From Cryptomeria japonica (Eukaryota > Streptophyta > Pinopsida > Cupressales > Cupressaceae): a DNA stretch of 60,000 nucleotides. The notes beneath the pieces were generated by a model that saw only the letters and a list, made by a program, of their open reading frames with translations, ran no database searches and had not been told where the DNA came from. A program made the translations under genes and the position numbers. Positions 34,161 through 45,828 of this stretch are shown here, piece after piece (position 1 is the stretch's first letter; every line of letters begins with the position of its first letter). The stretch is taken from the NCBI RefSeq assembly GCF_030272615.1, contig NC_081411.1, positions 187,559,449 to 187,619,448 of the forward strand. The letters are read 5' to 3'.

Positions 34161-35282
34161 CAAATTCATGCATATTAGTTCTCATCAGGATGGGCAATTA
34201 CCCCTAACTTCTCTCTGAGATACTCAAAAGTAAGTTAGGAAAAGGCTTTGTAAAGATATTTGCAATTTGTTCCTTTGTAGATACATACTGCAACCTGACT
34301 TCCTCTCATTCACCTTCTCTCTCAAGAAATGAAACTTAATTGATATATGCTTAGTCTTTGAATGCAACACCAGATTCCTAGAAATGTTGATAGCACTAGA
34401 ATTATCACAATATATATCAGTAGGCACATCATAAACAACTCTGATATCCTTCAACATCTGCTTCATCCATATTACCCGAGTACAATTGCTAGCAGCAATA
34501 ATGTATTCAGCCTCTGCAATAGATAAAGAAATAACATTCTACTTCTTACTCATCCATGAAACTAATCTCTTTCCCAAGAAAAATGCATGACCACTAGTAC
34601 TCTTTTTGTCATCAACATCACCTGCCCAATCAGCATATGGAAAAGCACTCAAAGTAAAATCATCATCTTTAGGATACCACAAACCAAAATCAACTGTCCC
34701 TTTCAAATATCTGAAAATCCTCTTCACAACAACAACATAAGATTCTTTAGGATCAACTTCAAATCTAGAAGCAAGACATACAACATTCATACTATTCGTT
34801 CTAGTCCGATTCAAATAAAGAAATCCATCAATCATAGACCTGTATATAGTTTGATTTTCTTTCAAAGAATCATCATCCTTTGTCAACTTACATCCGGTCA
34901 CCATAGGAGTACCAAATAGCTTTGAATCATCCAAACCAAACTTCTTCAACAACTCTTTCACATACTTGGACTAAGATATAAAAATTCTTTTATCTAACTG
35001 AGTAATTTGCAATCCCAAAAAGAATTTTATTTCGCCAATCATAGACATTTCAAACTCATTCTGCATATTATCAATAAACTTCTTGCACAAACTATTATTT
35101 CCACAAAAAATAATATCATCAACAAATACCTCATTAATTAAAATGTTATCATGATCAATATTGAAATACAAATTACTACCTTTATTAAAATCAAGCTTCA
35201 TCAAATACTTATCCAATCCGGAATACCAAGCTCTTGGGGCTTGCTTGAGTCCATACAATGCTTTCTTCAATCTGCAAACCAT
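34161..35282 (-). pseudogene. R6 reverse transcriptase C-terminal part and RNase H
   Basis: In minus-strand order: 35282-34971 has [16 protein letters not shown] and the catalytic FVDD in EVFVDDIIFCGN. 34961-34539 has KRIFRYLKGT and DWAGDVDDKKSTSG, the connection and first RNase H Asp. 34466-34224 ends with IYCDNSSAINIS and SKTKHISIKFHF, the last RNase H segments. The frame is broken by single stops between the three stretches and fades before the 3' untranslated region. Catalytic residues are mostly present. Confidence 0.9.
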
Positions 35283-36089
35283 ATCTTCCTAATCCTGTCA
35301 ACTGAAATCCATCTGGTTTCTCAATATAAACTTCTCGTGTCAACTCACCATTAAGAAAGGTTGACTTGACATCCATCTGATAAACTTTGAAATCTTTGTA
35401 GGTAGGATAAGAAAGAAACAATCTAATAGCTTCAATTATAGCCACTAGAGAAAAAGTCCCCTCAAAGTCAATTCCTTCCATCTGATAATATCCCTTACAA
35501 ACAAGTCTAGCTTTTCTCCCAACCATTTCACCTTCCTCATTCAATTTGTTCTGAAAGACCCATTTAGGTCCAATCACATTTTTATGGTTAGGTCTAGGAA
35601 CAAGAATTTATGTATTATGTATTATTCTTTTCAATCTGGTTCAATTATTCTTCCATTGCTTTAACCCAATTTTCATCTTTGCAAGTTTCACTAGCATCTT
35701 TAGGTTCAATCTTAGAAATCAAGTAATATTCTTCTGCAATTCTTCTTCTAGTCATCAAACCTTTATTCTTATCACCTATGATTTGATTCTATGAATGATT
35801 CAATCTTACATACCTAGGAGTCTTAGGATTTTGTTGATTTCTAGACTCTTAAGCTCTTACTTTTGCACTAGCACTTGTACCTTCTCCATTCTCAATCTTT
35901 TCCAAAACAATCTGAATTTGATTATGAGTCTGCACTTGCTTTTCTTTATTTGAACTAGCATCATGATCATTTGGATGATATTTGCAAGATCTGATCTGTC
36001 CCACATTTCTTTCATCAACTTTCACATAAGCACTCTCAACTATCTTTCTCAATCTCTTATTATAACACTGATACGTCTTGCTCTTAGTA
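35209..36089 (-). pseudogene. R6 integrase C-terminus and reverse transcriptase N-terminal part
   Basis: From 36089 the minus strand continues the integrase tail (YSTKSKTYQCYNKRLRKIVE), then a Lys/Asn/Gln-rich linker open at 36052-35849. The reverse transcriptase starts near 35577 ([21 protein letters not shown]) and runs through [16 protein letters not shown] frameshift near 35285 passes the frame to the 35282-34971 stretch. The integrase link across R7 is clear because the interrupted codons fit the same motif in R8 (FLGYSTKSKAYKCYN). Confidence 0.85.
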
Positions 36090-36698
36090 GAATATATTAG
36101 GATAACCGGTGGACAAATGAGAGGGCGAGTGAATTAGTTGACAATAGATTATAAAACTTTAAGCACAACCAAAGCTTTTACTACAATACATAAACCAAAT
36201 ACTAGAATAGTAGAGATAACAATTAAGCATAAAATTAAATCACAAAATAATTACCAACCATCCATAGCACATAACACCAAGATTTGTACGTGGAAAACTA
36301 GGTAAAGGGAAAAATAATGGTGGGAAGCCTACCCACAGTCAGATAATACTTCTGCAACAAGTATGTGATTACAATAAGAGGGGCATGCACATGTAGGAAG
36401 GATAACAACCTAGAGAACACTGTTCATCACAAAAGGAGCCTCACTAACTACAAAATAAATCTAGACTATAATCCGAAAAGATGAATGAACTGCAAGAATA
36501 GTATCTCCTATGCCTAAGTACAATTTTGGTTAAGCTCAATACCAGAGGTCTTAAATCTCTTACACAAACCCAATTAGATCACCTATGATCGACCAAAACC
36601 TCTGCATATGATTACAAATTTATTCCCACATAGATAATCCAATAACCTATAACACATGATCTACAAAGAGATCTTACATCATATTTATACCAACCTGG

Positions 36699-38127
36699 TG
36701 TTAGCATTTGCATGAAGATTGCATTGATGAACTTCTATGTTGTCATTGATGTCAATTATAACTGGTAATGCTATTGTAATAATGTTGTTTTGTAACTAGT
36801 AGGAAGAACTAGTGAAGGGAATTGTAACCAGTAAGTGAGCTTGTGAAGGAAACTAGTATTACTAGAGAAGAAGTGACATCAACCGGTAAACCCTACCCAT
36901 TGATATGCTAAACCCTAACTGATGGAGTTTGGTAAATCGGTTGTATTGGTTTATGATCTAATGGTGAGCGGTAATGATTATGACACGTATGCATGTTGTA
37001 TGCAAAGAGTTTCAAATGGTAATGATAACAAGTTTTATCTTGGGAATGAGCAAGTTCATTGCATGTAATGGAAACTAAGTGATGAGTTACAATGTTTGAT
37101 AAAGCGGTGATCAAGGAGCAGTCAAGATTGTCTTGAATGATGTGCAATGATTGTTATGTAATCCAACAATCATACTTGAACTGATTTATTTGTAATCTCT
37201 ATGAGATGTTTAGGTTTGTGATGTGTTACCAACCTATTGTTTTGTTTATAAGGTCGATGAGTTGTTTTGTTCTAGAGTTGACAATTTGTGGTTGAGAGTA
37301 AGAGAGTGTGGTTGCTGAACCAGGATATGTATCTCTAGTATGTGTAAAGGATGATAGGAGCATGAAAAGGATCTGAACAAGCAAGTGTAGTGCTATTCAA
37401 ATAGATCAGCAAACCCTTGTTGTTTTCTAACAATTACAGTAGTCAAAACCCTTAACCGGGTAAGCTCTAACAAGCTTAGTGTTATCTAAATCCTCTAACT
37501 AGGTGGTCCATTATCTTGGATTTCAAATCCTCTACCGAGGTTACTCCTAATAGGGTATTGCTTCTAATAGGGCATTATAGTCAATCCCTTAACTGGGTGA
37601 TCTCTAACAGGATCTGTTCTTAACATGACTTTTTGTAAAGCTTTAACAGGTTAGGCTCCTAATAGGGTGTACTTTAGAAGAGTTCAAAATACTTGTGGGT
37701 ATTCATCCCCACCATGATTTTTCCCATTTGGGTTTCCACATCAAAAATATTGTGTCAAGTGGTGAATGCTTTCGTGAATATGTTTACTATAGTTAAATTG
37801 CTTAGCTACTAAATCCACTTTGATATGTTATGTTAATTGATAGCAATCTGAAATATGTTTTAACTACTGCCAATAAAGTATTTGAATGATTTAGTCAAAA
37901 GGTTTTGAGAGTTTCAAATATGCTTTACTATTAGTTTGTTATAACACTCAACTGATTTAACTTGTTAGTAATATTGCATTTGAAGTTCAGTGTTTGAACC
38001 AATCAGTTTTGAGTTTGACTTGAGAGGTTGTTTTTGTTTGGTGAAAAGTTTATGTCAGTTTTCTACCTACTGATTCACCCCTGCTCTTGGTAGTTGACTA
38101 GATCCTTATTGATTCATCATACCATCA
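36699..38127 (+). repeat. R8 5' LTR
   Basis: About 1,429 bp starting TGTTAGCATTTGC and ending CATCATACCATCA. Followed after one base by TTGGTATAAGAGA, a decayed initiator-Met-tRNA primer site. The right half has a run of AACCGGGTAAG/CTAACAGGG-like words (37440-37680). Confidence 0.9.
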
Positions 38128-38200
38128 ATTGGTATAAGAGAAATTCAGGTCCTCTAAGGTCTAATCCTCACAACTTGAGGTAAATATCTTGAAGAACACG

Positions 38201-39110
38201 ATGAAGAAAGAAGGTCCAAAGTTTAATAGAGAGAACTACAGAATATGGAGTGATAGAATGAAAATCTATATCAAGAGTCTAGGAAGTCAATAATAGGAAC
38301 ATGTTGGTACTCAATATGTCGCACCTAGTGGGATTATGACTGATGATCAGAAGAAAGAGCAACAAGAAAATAATCAAGCATTGGAGGCCATTATTAGTTC
38401 TTTGTCTAATGCAAAGTATTTTGATGTGCATGGTCTAGAAATTTCTTATAAGGTATGGAAGAAAATTGAAGAGATCTATAGTGGTGATGAGCATGTGAAG
38501 ATTGCCAAAGAAGAGAGTTTGAGAGGAAAATTTGATGACATGTAGATTGCTAAAGGTGAGAATATACAACAGTATGGTCAAAGGATCAAAGAGATAGTTG
38601 GTGAGATCAAGAGTGTTGGTGGTAAAGTGGAAGATACCATAGTGGTTAGCAAGGTGTTGAGAACCCTTCTACCAATCTATGCTATTTGAATTACAGTCAT
38701 TTAGGAGCTAAAGTCTATTGATAAAACTAAGGTAGCTCTTGACTCCATCATTGGTAAGATTACTGCATTTGAATAAAATAGTTATGATGGTAGTGTTCAG
38801 AAATCTGAATATGCATTTAGAGCTTCAGTTTCTAACCCTCCTATGAGGAATAGCAGAGATGTCAGTCACAACTATGAATCTAGATCCAGTAGAGAAGTTG
38901 ATGATGAAGACAGTCTAGTTGAGCTTGAAGCATTGTTGGCCAAGCGGTTGCCTAGAGGTACCAGTAAGTACAAAGGTAAATTCCCTTTGAAATGTTTTGC
39001 ATGGAACAAGGTTGGACACATTGCATCTAATTGTCCTAATAGTGACAATGAGCATAAGTGTGAGAAGTACAAGAAGTACAAGGCGAAAGGCAAAAGATAT
39101 TATCTCATTT
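38201..39110 (+). pseudogene. R8 Gag
   Basis: The ATG at 38201 opens a copia Gag (FNRENYRIWSDRMKIYIKSLG). Stops near 38293 and at 38543-38545, plus others around 38690 and 38775, interrupt the one frame. The middle has the conserved KIEEIYSGDEHVKIAK segment. Near 38990-39035 the zinc knuckle reads CFAWNKVGHIASNC, in which Trp replaces the second Cys, so zinc binding would be lost. Confidence 0.88.
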
Positions 39111-40789
39111 CAGTTGATGGTGGTATCACTGATGAGGAATCTAAGGGAGATGCTAATGAAGACATTGTTTTTGTAGCCATTAAAGAGGAGACATCTGATC
39201 AAAAGGCATTAGTTTCTTGCATGGATAATTCTGATGATTGGATCGTTGATAGTGGTTGTTCACACCACATGATCGATGAATGGAGTAAATTTCTTACTTT
39301 GAAGGAATTTGATGGAGGAGTTGTGAGATTTGGAAATGATTCACCCTGCATGGTAAAAGGTAAAGGAACCATTTCTCTTAATGGAAAGAGCAGTGCAGAT
39401 AATGTCTACTGGGTTGAAGGATTAAAGCACAATCTTTTGAGTGTTTCTCAACTCAATGACATAGGTTATCCATTGGAATTTAAGAATGGAACATGCAAAA
39501 TATATGGGAGCAAAGGTGAACTAATTGCAACTGACAAGCAGACAAAAGGTAACCCATTTCACCTGAATCCTAAAGTCAACAATTGTTTAATTGGTAAGAT
39601 AGATTATAGTTGTCTTTAGCATAGGAGATTTTGTCATATAAATTTTGATAACATTGTCAAATTGAGTAAGTCCAAGTCAGTGAGAGGTTTACCTCAGTTC
39701 GACAAACTGGTTAATGCTCTATGTAAGGAATGTTAGTTGGGAAAGATGACATCCTCAACTTTTAAGAGCAAATCTATTTCAGTAGAACATTTGTTAGATA
39801 TGGATCATATAGATCTTTGTGGACCCATAAGGACTAAAAGTATTCAAGGTGATAGATATTTTATGATCTTCAGTGATGATTGCTCAAGAATGATGTGGGT
39901 CACAATCTTGAAGGATAAAAAAAAAGCATTTAGTGAGTTCAAGGCATTCAGGGCCTTAGATGAAAAGGAAAGTGGCAAGAAGATAAAGTGTCTGAGGACT
40001 GATCAAGATGTTGAATTTACTTTAGATGAATTCACTAGATATTGTGAAGAAAATGGTATCAAAAGGAAGCTTTCTGCACCAAGGACACCACAATAGAATG
40101 GTATTGTGGAGAGGAACAACTAGTCAGTTGTTGAAGCTACTATAATGATGTTGATACAAGGAGGTGTAGAAAAAACTTTCTAGAGAGAAGTTGTCAGCAC
40201 ATCTGTCTACACTATGAACCGGATATTAGTAAAAAGAGGTAAGGATAAAACTCCTTATGAATACTGGTATGGTAGATCACCTAAGGTTAGTTATTTTAAG
40301 ATATTTAGTAATAAATGTTTTATTAAGAGAGGTGACTATGTTAGCAAGTTTGAGGCTAAAAGTGATGAAGGCATATTTCTTGGTTACTCCACCAAGAGTA
40401 AGGCCTACAAATGTTACAACAATCGAACAAAGAGAATCATTGAAAGTGCTAATGTTCAAGTGGATGAGTATCCTGAAGTCTCAAGGGAAACAAGTGTGGA
40501 GAAAAAGGAAGAAAATCCTTTAATTATATTTTTGGAACCAGAACCGGTGAAACCTGAAGCTAGTAAAGAGAATGTTGTTGTACCAATTCAACCGAAATAG
40601 GTAGATTCAAAAAATGAGATAATGAATAAGAACCTGAAGATAATGATCATATTATTCTGAGGTATGTGAGACTCAATCATAATCCTGACTAGATTATTAG
40701 AGATAAAGATGGTGGAGTGTTAACCAGAAGAAGAATTAGAGAGAATTATTGCATGATCTCCACTATTGAGCCTAGAACTGCTAAGCAAG
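39111..40789 (+). pseudogene. R8 protease and integrase
   Basis: The Gag frame continues to 39619, with the protease motif IVDSGCSHHM near 39243-39272 (DSG intact). A stop at 39617-39619 precedes the integrase zinc module (HRRFCHINFDN, then CKEC). The core at 39737-40096 has FSDDCSRMMWV, but the second catalytic motif reads DQDVEF instead of DNGGEF. A stop at 40094-40096 replaces Gln in PQQNG. The C-terminal part, 40214-40600, contains FLGYSTKSKAYKCYN. After a frame change near 40625 coding continues to EPRTAKQV at 40789, where R9 is inserted. Confidence 0.88.
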
Positions 40790-40886
40790 TGTTAGTCCCC
40801 CCACAATTTTTCCTTTTGAATGTTCATACTTGCGGGTTGCCTTTTGTGCCTTTCTCTTTCGTCGGGTCATTTGTTTTTCTTCATAC

Positions 40887-41300
40887 TTGAACCATTGAAC
40901 TCTTTCTAAAAACTTCAATAGGTTCAAGGTTCAAAGCGCGTTTATGAAGAAAGTCATTTATGGTCTTTGTCGTCATGTGAGCAAGTGCGCTTTTGTTTTT
41001 CATCTTGAAGTTTTGAACCCATTGAACTTTTTGTTAAATGGTTCAAGGTTCAAAATGCCTTTTGTGAGTTGTGACAATGTATCATTTTTTAATGAGCATG
41101 GGTCCATATGTTTTAAGTTGATTTGCGGTCTTGAACCTTGAACCAAATCTCAAGCGGTTCAAATGGTTCAAGGTTCACGTTTAGTAGTCATCGTTGTCGC
41201 TTATTCCCAGTGTTGTTGTGTGTCGCTCACTCACTGTTATATTTCTTAAATGAACTTGAACCATTGAACTTTTTTTCAAATGGTTCAAGGTTCACGAGTT
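40887..41300. repeat. Four hairpin motifs TTGAACC...GGTTCAAGGTTCA in R9
   Basis: Near-identical inverted repeats at 40887-40934, 41012-41053, 41131-41176 and 41254-41294 are spaced about 120 bp. Each has a TTGAACC(A)TTGAAC arm and a GGTTCAAGGTTCA arm around a 14-20 base A/T-rich loop. The third has a 14-bp perfect stem (TGAACCTTGAACCA with its complement). Confidence 0.85.
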
Positions 41301-41957
41301 CATTTCAAAAATAACTCTAAGGTTTTTTTTGGATAAAAATGAAAGCGGCGTGACAAGAAGGAATATTCCCTTTTCAACAATTTAAAATTCTAAATATGGA
41401 AAGTAATCATAAGTGCATCGGATTACTTGTGCGGAAGTGATGGATAATTGAGAAGGTGTCAGATTTTGGTCAATTCACCGTTACTTCGCACACTTGGGTA
41501 AATCATGACGAAGCATGTGTGGCTTTATAGATATTTTCCCTTATGATTGAGGGAAATGTATGAATTTATTTTCATAGTTGAGAAGGTTGCAGCTTCCATA
41601 CTTGAGAAAATTGGAGGCACCGAAGGTAAAACCAACTCTGATTCCCTGAAGAATTTCTAGTTTTCATGGTGGTAACGGGTAAGTTCAGACAATTCTTCCT
41701 AAGCCATGTTTCTTTAAGTTTTGAAGATTTATCAGTATAGAAAGAAAAATCTGTAAATTGTTGGAGTAGGATTCTGCCTTGTTTTAGAATTTCTTGGTTA
41801 GAAGTATAGATAAGCAGTATGAGGCTGATACTGTCGACACTTGGTCAGACCTTGTGTCTAATGAGTATTTTACCTGAGCTAGAAGACACCTCCTTGGTTC
41901 ATGTCGATTTAGGGGATTTCCTAGAAAGAGCCAAGAACCCTCAAAACCAATTCATTA

Positions 41958-43046
41958 ATGGAGAAAGTAGTGAAAAGCGATCTTTTGGAAGCTGCTGCAT
42001 TCCCACTTGCTGCACTGTGTCCAGATTTAGTGATGGCTTGCATGAACCGATATGACATAGAGAACAAATGCATCAAAACTAGTAATGGTGAGCTGCTGGT
42101 CAATATCAACAGAGAAACAATAATGGCGACAATGGGAATTCCACACAAGGATGAATATGAGGACTGGACTATTGGGAACTCGTATGCCTACTTGTCAAAA
42201 AAGAAGAATAAGTACAGGAGTGTGGTTGCTAGGAATTGGCTCCTAAAAGTTCAAAAAGGAGGGTCATGGTTGCCAAAACCCATGACTAGAGAGAACTTCA
42301 TCATAGAAGTGCGAGATATTGTGATACTTTTGAACAGGGTGAAGGGAAACTCACATTCTTTCTATTGGGAAGATTGGATGTACTTTTTCATCCAAGTGGT
42401 GTTATCTGGTGATAGGTATCTTGATTGGTCTCCAGTAATTGCAGAGAGACTTCATAAAGGGTTGAGTAATTTTGTGGGAATGACAGTTTTTTATATGTCT
42501 TTTTATCTTTTCTACATACTAGCTTGTACAAGGGATTGGCCTGGTCTGCCTAATGAACCTTGGATAGATGGGATGAGGGTGTATAATTTTTATCCTCTAT
42601 TACAACAACAGAGACACATTGAGCAGATTGATAGATTGAATGGAGTCTTCACGAGAAGACTTGTTTCTAAGCTTCATGGGAATGTGAACAAGAGGATGTC
42701 TGCTGAAGCAATGGAATTCATGAGCATATATGGTAACTTCTTTATTCAATTTCCCAGGTTTACTTATCTACGGGTAGGCGGCTTTGAGGGCCAACCATTC
42801 AAGTTGCCTAGGTATGCTTTTGACAGTTATGTGCTTATAGAGGTAAGCAAGCAACTAGCCTACACTGATAAAAGATTAGGAACAAAGGGCAAGTCTGGAG
42901 TTGTATTCCTTGTTGAACTCAGATACTATAGCTGCAAATCAGTATTGGATGCCCTGAACCTAGAACTAGAATTCAAAAGGATGAACCTGCAGCCATATGT
43001 GGCAAGGCAAAATTTGACAGTAGGGGTTATGCAATGGAAAACCTAA
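41958..43046 (+). pseudogene. R9 large unassigned protein, N-terminal part
   Basis: A 362-codon uninterrupted stretch and the longest in the window. The ATG at 41958 is the first in frame, but the peptide in another frame just upstream (FLERAKNPQNQFING, 41912-41960) looks like coding continuation, so the true start may lie near 41819 with a frameshift at about 41960. The protein is globular: a hydrophobic segment with Cys, an INRETIMATMGIPH motif near residue 52, a Trp-rich part (FYWEDWMYFFIQ), a hydrophobic FYMSFYLFYILACT stretch around residue 180 that could be buried or membrane-associated, then charged sequence. I do not recognise a catalytic motif. It is not a copia or gypsy pol domain. 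Confidence 0.6.
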
Positions 43047-44998
43047 ATGTAGATAGTCATTTTTGTCATGAACCTCAGTTAGAGGATTACTGGGAGAACT
43101 GTAGTGATGAGTATGAGGTAATGCAGAGACCATGGTCTAGGTTCACTTTGCAGCAAATAACTACCATGAGGCTTCCAATTAATATGTCTGGAGTATTAGA
43201 GGATACAAGAGAGGATGTTCTAGATCTTGAGTTTGACATAGATATTCAAGGAAAACTAATTCAAAAAATTGATTGGAACAAGAAGGAGGATGACAGTATT
43301 CAAACTAGAACCTTCAACGTTGTGAGGAGAATAGAAAGATGGTTGAGAAACCAAAAGTTTAAGGAGGGACCTCACATGTCCTCGCATGAACTAAAAATTG
43401 ATTCACACATTGTGACTCAATCTCCTATTTTTTCCACTAATGAAATTGCTAATGTTGTAGGTGTTTCAAGACCCATTGTTGAGAAAATTCAACCTACGAG
43501 ATCAAAGAGGTCACCATCTGGTTTCACAGTTGCTCGAGTAACTCAGTCCAGGAGTAAGAAGAAGAGTAAGGAGCCCATACCAAAACAGATTGTTGTAGAC
43601 CTAGACCCTAGTGAAGAGGTTGAAGAGACAATGGATGCACAAAATCTGGATGAACCTGAAATGCAGGAAATGGACACGAGCAAAGAAGAAGAAAGCCAAC
43701 AGGACCCCATGAACACCATGGTCATTGTCACTTCACTAGACATATAGACAACTCCACCACCTAAGGAGCCTACAAAGGCACCAAGATGGCTGGAAGCTGT
43801 TGTTGGGAAGAAATAGAGTGTGGTGCCGGTTATGATCCCAATGGAGGACATGGTTAGCAAATGTTTGGGAAAGGCATCAAAACCAAAGAAACTCAAAACA
43901 CAGGCAATGCTTGATGTAGATGAAGCAACAGGACACTAGACAACCAAAATAGCCAAACCAATCCCAGGAAAAGATGAAGACAAAGCTACTGAGGAGGATT
44001 TTATAGTTGAGAAGATGGATCTGGGAGTTGCTTCACATGCTATGAATGTTAGGCATTTGGAATCATCCATGAAGAGGATAATTTCAAGAATGTGGAAGGA
44101 TGAAAAAGACAAAAGAGAACTGAAACAAGCTGTTACTCTGATGGCTGAGTATATCAATGCCATCCATGTTCGAAACCCCCAACCTTTGTCACAGATACTG
44201 GTATCATTTGACCCTAAATCTCCAGCCAACCAGAAAATGCTAGACCAGGCTCAAAGGAACAGGGTAGTTATAGAGATGTTCAATAAATGGTTGGACCTGA
44301 TAATACAACAGGGATAAAATTATATCATTAATCTGGTGAAAGTTTATAAAGATGCAGAAATAGTGAGCAAGGAGCTAGAACTAGAAACAGTGGCTTGGGA
44401 GAAGGAAAGGATCAAATAGGTAGTAGTCCTTGCACAAATGAATGACATACAAAAATATGGGGTGATGAAATTCTTGGCTGAAAAACTAGTAGAGAACTTG
44501 GATGACAAATTATTTTATGTGTCAAGGAAGAATGTGGAGTGGTGCAACTCGATCATCAAGCAAGGTCACAAAGAATCCACTAAACTGCTCAGAGAATTGA
44601 CAGACTTGATTGATACGATGCAAAAGGACTTCAAATGCATTGATATCCAGCTCATTAAAGATGGCACCAAGACAATTGAAGAAGTTGTGGACATGACCAA
44701 GGTATTTCAGGAGAGGATTCAGTTCATTCAAATGACAAAATCTTTGACCATAGATGACTTCTCAAAAGTGGCAAGAATTGAATCGATGCTCATAGTATGT
44801 TCTGACCATTGGGAGGTTCACAAGGCAAAAGTAGCATAGGTAAATATGGACAAAGAGGTGTGGAAGAAGATAATCCAACACATTGGTCTTCCTTATTTTC
44901 AGGTCATCCTAAATTTCTTGGCGGTGCACTTGGAATGGCATGGTTTTGCGGCAAAGAAGGACAGATCCATAACCTCCTCTGCCACAATGGAAGCATAG
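43034..44998 (+). pseudogene. R9 large unassigned protein, C-terminal part
   Basis: One base too many near 43028 passes the frame from the 41958 stretch to this one. It then stays in one frame to the stop at 44996-44998, broken at 43745-43747, near 43814, near 43937, 44315-44317, near 44417 and 44837-44839. Regions: acidic and Trp-containing (43034-43330), basic with SRSKKKSK near 43550 as a possible nuclear signal, strongly acidic Glu-rich (43600-43740), then a long helical Lys/Glu/Leu part (44015-44840) likely to form coiled coils, and a short tail. The order resembles R1 ORF2: globular, charged linker, helical end. Confidence 0.6.
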
Positions 44999-45828
44999 TT
45001 AATCGGAAGATGAAGTGTCAACCTCCCAGTGGCTGTTGTTTTAGTTTTTTTTCCTGTTGTTTTAAGCAGTTTCTTTCACTTTGATCAAAAGTAAATGTAA
45101 TTTTGTCATGTAAAAACTATGAGGTTAGTGCCTATTTAAGCTGAAAAGCTTGTCTTTGTAAGGATTCAAAAAACTATGATTTTTACGAGCAGCTGAATAA
45201 TATTTTGGTTTGCATATGAATTGTTTGAAAATACAATAGCTGATTATCAATGAAATGCTATGTTATGCAATTTTTGAATCTGTGTGTTTAAAATTCATAA
45301 TCTTTCTTGAGAAAGTTGTTATGGGCATGATATAATTTTGTGACCAATTATCTCTATATTTTTCTTCAGTTCATGGTTATCATTAGTTGTTAGAAGACTT
45401 GCATGTATTGATTTGATTGATCCCCCTTGCCCCGTGAGGCATGAGAGAGTATTGATCAACCATCAGTATTGCTGAGCCTTTGTTGTGGTTTGAATTTATA
45501 CAGTGAGCATGTTTGTAAATCAGAGTCTGTGAACTCTCTTTAAATATTCTTTTAGAAAATTTTCTATGTTTACAATTTTTAAGGCGTTTATTTGTGTTGA
45601 TGAATAAATGCTAAAGCCTTTCAATGCTTTTTGGTAAAAAGTATTAGCATATCATTTGTATAGTAAATTCATTGAAAATCATACGAGGAGCTGCCCTCTA
45701 ATGCAGAGGTTGAATTTTATTAATTCATCCAACTATTGGTAGTTTGTCTCCTTTTATAAAGGGTGAAACCGAGTTATATTTTTGCTTAAGGAAGATAATT
45801 TTTAAGATTTCAAAAAAGGGGCAAATCT
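44999..45828 (+). other. R9 3' non-coding tail
   Basis: About 830 bp, T-rich, without a coding frame. It contains a TATTTAAG word near 45132 and ends in the purine run at 45812-45826. It has no similarity that I can see to 40790-41800, so it is not the missing 3' LTR. Confidence 0.5.

Larger units (their letters stand above)
40790..45828 (+). mobile_element. R9: pol-less retroelement inserted in R8
   Basis: The R8 polyprotein reads AKQV up to 40789 and YQHEAFEDDHS from 45831, so everything between is an insert. The left end is TGTTAGTCCCCCC, an LTR-like start. The right end is the purine run AAAAAAGGGGCAAAT followed by TCTG and then host sequence, so a 3' LTR that should follow is missing. 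In between are a hairpin-rich non-coding part (40790-41800), a large unassigned coding frame and a non-coding tail. I find no protease, integrase or reverse transcriptase. Calling it an LTR element rests on the TG start and purine tract. Confidence 0.65.

Noticed and set aside
34587-34919. Plus-strand 110-codon frame
   Set aside because: Antisense of the R6 reverse transcriptase/RNase H region.
43543-43896. Minus-strand 117-codon frame
   Set aside because: Shadow of the acidic and basic region of the R9 protein.
45000-45828. The R9 tail as the missing 3' LTR
   Set aside because: It shares no sequence with 40790-41800 and has none of the four hairpins.
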